From contig JAKLIM010000118.1 in NCBI GenBank assembly GCA_022709605.1, forward strand, positions 1 to 9,513: a stretch of DNA of 9,513 bases, in the 5' to 3' direction. The DNA comes from Bacteroidota bacterium. GTDB taxonomy: Bacteria > Bacteroidota > Bacteroidia > Bacteroidales > Paludibacteraceae. Position 1 is the stretch's first letter. Each line of letters opens with the position of its first letter. The notes beneath the pieces are model-generated. The model was not told the DNA's origin and did no database searches. It saw only the letters and a program-made list of their open reading frames with translations. The translations under genes and the position numbers were made by a program. Positions 7,008 through 9,513 of this stretch are shown piece after piece.

Positions 7008-7059
7008 ATCATCTTTTTTCAAATCTTAATAATCTGATTGTGAAACGGATTGAATAATA

Positions 7060-7091
7060 TTTGCCAAATTCATTTTTTAATCGTAAATTTG
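7060..7091 (+). promoter_or_regulatory. Bacteroidota-type promoter for the AAA ATPase gene
   Basis: TTTG at 7060-7063, a 20-base spacer and TAAATTTG at 7084-7091 match both elements of the Bacteroidota promoter pattern (TTTG ... TAnnTTTG) with the expected spacing. Transcription would start near 7096-7098, about 20 bases before the ATG at 7119. The leader is A/T-rich with no Shine-Dalgarno sequence, as usual in this phylum. Confidence 0.65.
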
Positions 7092-7118
7092 TCCAATTAT
7101 TTAAAAAATATAAATTTT

Positions 7119-8261
7119 ATGATTGAGCGGGAATTAAAAACAAAGTTAGTTGCTTTAGCAACAAAATATCCAATTGTAACCTTAACAGGACCACGGCAAT
7201 CGGGGAAATCAACCTTGTTAAGAAATACTTTTCCTGAATACAATTATGTTTCATTAGAAAATACTGAAAACAGATTGCTTGCACAAAGTGATCCTAATGG
7301 TTTTTTGGCGACTTATGCTGATAAAACAATTATTGACGAAGCTCAGCTTGTACCGGTTTTGTTTTCATATTTGCAAACTCATACTGATATTCAAGGTAAA
7401 GTAGGTATGTATTTGTTAGCCGGTTCGCAAAACTTTTTGTTGATGGAGTCTATCACGCAATCGCTTGCCGGAAGGACGGCAGTATTAAAGTTATTACCAT
7501 TCTCTCGTTACGAATTGCAAAATGCAAATGTTCGCAAAATAAATATTGACGAAGAAATTTTTACGGGTTGTTATCCTCGCATTTATGACAAAAAAATTTA
7601 TCCTACAGATTTCTATCCTTATTATATTCAAACTTATATTGAACGTGATGTCCGTCAACTGAAACATATCGGAGATTTGAACAAATTTATTCTTTTTCTG
7701 AAAATGTGTGCAGGTAGAATAGGTCAGTTGCTCAATTTATCATCATTGGCAAATGAATGTGGTATCGCAGTATCAACTGCCCAATCATGGATTTCAGTAT
7801 TGGAATCCAGCTATATTGTTTACCTCCTGCGACCGGATCATAATAACTATTCAAAACGTCTTGTAAAAACGCCCAAATTATATTTTTATGATACCGGTTT
7901 GGCTTGTTCACTACTCAATATCATTCATGCAGAACAAATATCTACCCACTTTTTGCGTGGGGCTTTATTTGAGAATATGGTAATCAACGAATTTGTAAAA
8001 AAGAGTTTGAATGCCGGACACGAACCTCAATTATCGTTTTGGCGAGATAAAACAGGCAATGAGGTGGATTTAATAGAACAAGCAGGTGAATTGCAAATAG
8101 CGTATGAGATTAAATCCGGAGCAACTTATTCAATAGATTATTTCAAAGGGTTACGGTATTGGGCTAATCATTCAAAAGCTAATCCGAAACAATGTAATGT
8201 AATTTATAACGGAGAGAAATCTATAGAAACTTCATTTGGAAAAGTAAACAGTTGGAAATAA
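7119..8261 (+). CDS. AAA_14/DUF4143-type ATPase (ATP-binding protein)
   Basis: A 380-residue protein of the widespread prokaryotic family that joins an AAA_14 ATPase to a C-terminal DUF4143 domain. Seen directly: Walker A GPRQSGKST (24-32); Walker B TIIDEAQ (70-76); sensor-1-like AGSQN (101-105); a conserved Arg in SLAGR (115-119) followed by LPFSRYEL; the family segment YIERDVRQL; a winged-helix-like stretch (about 207-240); then GALFEN (281-286), GNEVDL (313-318) and YEIKSG (329-334). The last three resemble a PD-(D/E)xK nuclease core with E285, D317, E330 and K332. The cellular role of this family is largely unsettled; the genes are often mobile or multicopy. A TTG at 7050 would extend the N-terminus by 23 residues, but it lies upstream of the promoter elements, so the ATG is preferred. 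The gene is the only + strand gene in this part and sits between two copies of a Bfd-like cassette. Confidence 0.9.
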   Translation: MIERELKTKLVALATKYPIVTLTGPRQSGKSTLLRNTFPEYNYVSLENTENRLLAQSDPNGFLATYADKTIIDEAQLVPVLFSYLQTHTDIQGKVGMYLLAGSQNFLLMESITQSLAGRTAVLKLLPFSRYELQNANVRKINIDEEIFTGCYPRIYDKKIYPTDFYPYYIQTYIERDVRQLKHIGDLNKFILFLKMCAGRIGQLLNLSSLANECGIAVSTAQSWISVLESSYIVYLLRPDHNNYSKRLVKTPKLYFYDTGLACSLLNIIHAEQISTHFLRGALFENMVINEFVKKSLNAGHEPQLSFWRDKTGNEVDLIEQAGELQIAYEIKSGATYSIDYFKGLRYWANHSKANPKQCNVIYNGEKSIETSFGKVNSWK

Positions 8262-8332
8262 TTTGATGTTAATATATTGATATACAAATGTATTTATCTT
8301 TTTTTTGAGTACATTTTGCATTCTGTAGAAAT

Positions 8333-8362
8333 AAAAAAGGGAAACTTTCGCTTCCCTTTTTT
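8333..8362 (-). terminator. Intrinsic terminator of the intact Bfd-like gene
   Basis: Arms 8333-8343 and 8352-8362 (AAAAAAGGGAA / TTCCCTTTTTT) pair, with a C(GAAA)G tetraloop in the minus-strand transcript and a U-run. It follows directly on the stop codon of the 8364-8546 gene. With 9 T's on the plus strand it could also stop the transcript of the ATPase gene arriving from the left. Confidence 0.87.
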
Positions 8363-8513
8363 TTTATTTTCCGTTTACTTCGTCGAGTAATTCCTGCAGA
8401 TCGTCGTGGCAACTTCCACAAACTGCGCCTGCTTCAATCGCATCGCCAATATCTTCTATGGTTTTACAACCATGTGTTTTAATTCCTTCTACAATTTCAC
8501 TTCTACACATATC
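8333..8513. repeat. Direct repeat, copy 2 (intact Bfd-like gene plus terminator)
   Basis: Partner of 6831-7010, in the same orientation and about 1.5 kb away. Relative to copy 1 the gene continues beyond the repeat end for 33 more bases to its ATG, so this is the complete and presumably ancestral version. Confidence 0.9.
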
Positions 8514-8546
8514 CAGGCATGTGCAAATTACAGGATCATCAGCCAT
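8364..8546 (-). CDS. Bfd-like small [2Fe-2S]-binding protein
   Basis: A 60-residue cytoplasmic protein resembling the [2Fe-2S] domain of bacterioferritin-associated ferredoxin (Bfd), NifU and related redox enzymes. The cluster-binding pattern is C8-x-C10, 32 residues, C43-x2-C46, the CxC...CxxC spacing of the Bfd fold. Between them lies the helix pair with CKTIEDIGDAIEAGAVCGSC. Extra Cys occur at 14 and 27. It is acidic (rich in D and E), as expected for an electron-transfer partner or a small iron-sulfur carrier. It stands alone, 97 bases downstream of a GH43 gene and followed by its own terminator; no ferritin gene is in view. Whether it serves iron release or another redox partner is unknown. 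I see no convincing promoter in the 97-base gap. Confidence 0.85.
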   Translation of the reverse strand: MADDPVICTCLDMCRSEIVEGIKTHGCKTIEDIGDAIEAGAVCGSCHDDLQELLDEVNGK

Positions 8547-8643
8547 TTTTTTAAGTTTAAATTATTTGTTATAAAAATTAATATTTATTTTGTTTGAAAT
8601 TTTAAACAACGATAGTTGAATAAAGTTCACAAAGTTAATAAAA

Positions 8644-9513
8644 TTATTTGTCAATCCTAAACCAATCGAAATCGGCATATCCCGAATCGTTAAGCGGCTG
8701 CGGACGTTGACAGAAGATACCCACTTTTGCGCCTATCCATTTTCCTTCCCACGCTGCAAAGTCGGTTCCAATTACTGTAAAAGTTTTACCATCTATACTG
8801 TAACTAAAGGTACAATTGGCTTTTGGTTGTTGAATCTTTTCTTTGTTGAGTGCACGGGTTTGTTTTAATTCCACTCTCATATACACGGTTTTATCGCTAA
8901 ATGGAATGGAAGTATGGACGGTTTCGGCTTTTCCGGAAGGGGCATTTTTGCAACTTATAAAGTTGAGCGTCATACCTTTGTCGGTACTATCGAGTGTAAC
9001 AGCCGCATAATCTTGTCCCATAACAACCAACCCTGTACGTTCACCTTTTTTAAAAGGACTGAACGTCAATTTGGTAGTTGCTTTAAAATCAGGAGCAGTA
9101 AATTTTTGCAAGAGTAGAGCCGGTGCATCCCAAAGATTTTTAGCTGCGCCCACCGTTTCCCAGGCAAAAAGTCGCAAATAACCTTTGTTGCCTGCAGCAA
9201 AATGCCAAAGCGGATTGCTATTGGCTTGCCATTGCCACTGAAGTCCTAATTTCAGACCATCAAACTCGTCACTTTCCACCGGAGTAGCTATCGGGTATGT
9301 TTTTCCGACAGCCGGTTTTTCGTAAATGCTTACAGGTTCGCCACAGCCATCACCATCTTTATCAACCCCAATGACCGGCCAGTCATTCACCCAACGCATA
9401 GGATTCAGGTGAACAACCCTTCCATAAGCATATACATCCTGGAAATGGAGAAACCAGTCCTGTTTTCCATCGGGCGTATTGACCCAACCACCCTGATGCG
9501 GGCCATAGATGTC
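8644..9513 (-). CDS. Glycoside hydrolase family 43-type enzyme, C-terminal part (5' end outside window)
   Basis: The frame is open from the right edge to the TAA at 8644, giving 289 residues. The first part is the end of a five-bladed propeller typical of GH43 arabinofuranosidase/xylosidase enzymes: GPHQGGWVNTPDGKQDWFLH, then YGRVVHLNPMRWVNDWPVIG, then DKDGDGCGEPV. This is followed by a linker and a C-terminal beta-sandwich (about the last 200 residues; FDGLKLGLQWQW, YLRLFAWETV, ERTGLVVMGQDYAAVTL, FSYSIDGKTFTVIG, KVGIFCQRP, YADFDWFRID), as in the XynB-like accessory domain of many GH43 proteins. The signal peptide and the catalytic Asp/Glu region lie off-window. The likely role is trimming of plant arabinan or xylan side chains; exact specificity cannot be read from this part. 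The internal Met at 9399 is not the start, because conserved GH43 sequence continues upstream. Confidence 0.9.
   Translation of the reverse strand, partial: DIYGPHQGGWVNTPDGKQDWFLHFQDVYAYGRVVHLNPMRWVNDWPVIGVDKDGDGCGEPVSIYEKPAVGKTYPIATPVESDEFDGLKLGLQWQWQANSNPLWHFAAGNKGYLRLFAWETVGAAKNLWDAPALLLQKFTAPDFKATTKLTFSPFKKGERTGLVVMGQDYAAVTLDSTDKGMTLNFISCKNAPSGKAETVHTSIPFSDKTVYMRVELKQTRALNKEKIQQPKANCTFSYSIDGKTFTVIGTDFAAWEGKWIGAKVGIFCQRPQPLNDSGYADFDWFRIDK

Larger units (their letters stand above)
6831..7010. repeat. Direct repeat, copy 1 (Bfd-like gene remnant plus terminator)
   Basis: This 180-bp segment aligns with 8333-8513 at about 13 mismatches and one single-base T-run indel (about 92% identity by hand count). 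It includes a 69-base identical run at 6898-6966 and an identical 30-base terminator. Similarity stops sharply at 7010, inside the gene, at the border of the ATPase segment. Confidence 0.9.

Noticed and set aside
6789..7037. An 82-codon + strand reading frame, and its counterpart at 8406-8597 that shares part of the peptide sequence
   Set aside because: They share sequence only because they lie antisense to the duplicated Bfd-like gene. The minus-strand frames carry the recognisable CxC/CxxC protein and end at a terminator, so these are shadows.
8279..8306. Small hairpin (ATACA-AA-TGTAT) followed by eight T's after the ATPase gene, as a possible + strand terminator
   Set aside because: The stem is only 5 bp, all but one of each arm A/T, with a 2-base loop; too weak to call. 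The hairpin at 8333-8362 is a better stop for that transcript.
6831..8513. Reading the two direct repeats as insertion-sequence ends or attachment sites
   Set aside because: The repeats are gene-plus-terminator copies in direct orientation. I saw no inverted terminal repeats, transposase, integrase or tRNA at the borders, and the ATPase is not a known recombinase.

Overview
The window most likely comes from an anaerobic, polysaccharide-degrading member of the Bacteroidota (Bacteroidales-like). The evidence is low-GC DNA, matches to the Bacteroidota promoter pattern (TTTG, about 20 bases, TAnnTTTG), start sites without clear Shine-Dalgarno sequences, a secreted protein built from TonB C-terminal domains, a GH43 glycosidase with its C-terminal beta-sandwich, and a complex [FeFe] hydrogenase. 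This assignment is an inference from gene content; no marker gene is present.

Left block (1-2240, + strand): the 3' end of a GltD-like FAD/NAD(P) oxidoreductase, then a complete 585-residue group A [FeFe] hydrogenase catalytic subunit with all its accessory iron-sulfur domains. The pair looks like the end of a pyridine-nucleotide-linked, possibly electron-bifurcating, hydrogenase operon that disposes of or recovers fermentation electrons. The block ends at a 21-bp perfect hairpin that also terminates the convergent genes.

Middle block (2282-6769, - strand, transcribed right to left): a secreted protein with three TonB C-terminal-like modules separated by two receptor-plug-like segments; a RecQ-family helicase 6 bp downstream of it; and an E2/chloramphenicol-acetyltransferase-fold protein whose active-site His is replaced by Glu. 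A promoter -7 element precedes the first gene and another may precede the last.

Right block (6831-8546): a 180-bp direct repeat, about 92% identical, flanks a + strand AAA_14/DUF4143 ATPase that has its own well-formed Bacteroidota promoter. Each repeat carries a small Bfd-type [2Fe-2S] protein gene plus its terminator. The outer copy (8364-8546) is intact. The inner copy (6861-7007) has lost its 5' end, including the CxC half of the cluster-binding site. The arrangement suggests tandem duplication with the ATPase segment inserted between, or at the edge of, the two copies.

Right edge (8644-9513, - strand): the C-terminal part of a GH43-family glycoside hydrolase whose catalytic domain continues beyond the window.

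No stretch longer than about 100 bases is without a gene. I saw no tRNA, rRNA, CRISPR array, IS element or replication origin. The most notable items are the duplicated and decayed Bfd cassette around the ATPase, the TonB-CTD/plug mosaic protein, the His-to-Glu E2-like protein, and the L1 motif variant in the hydrogenase.
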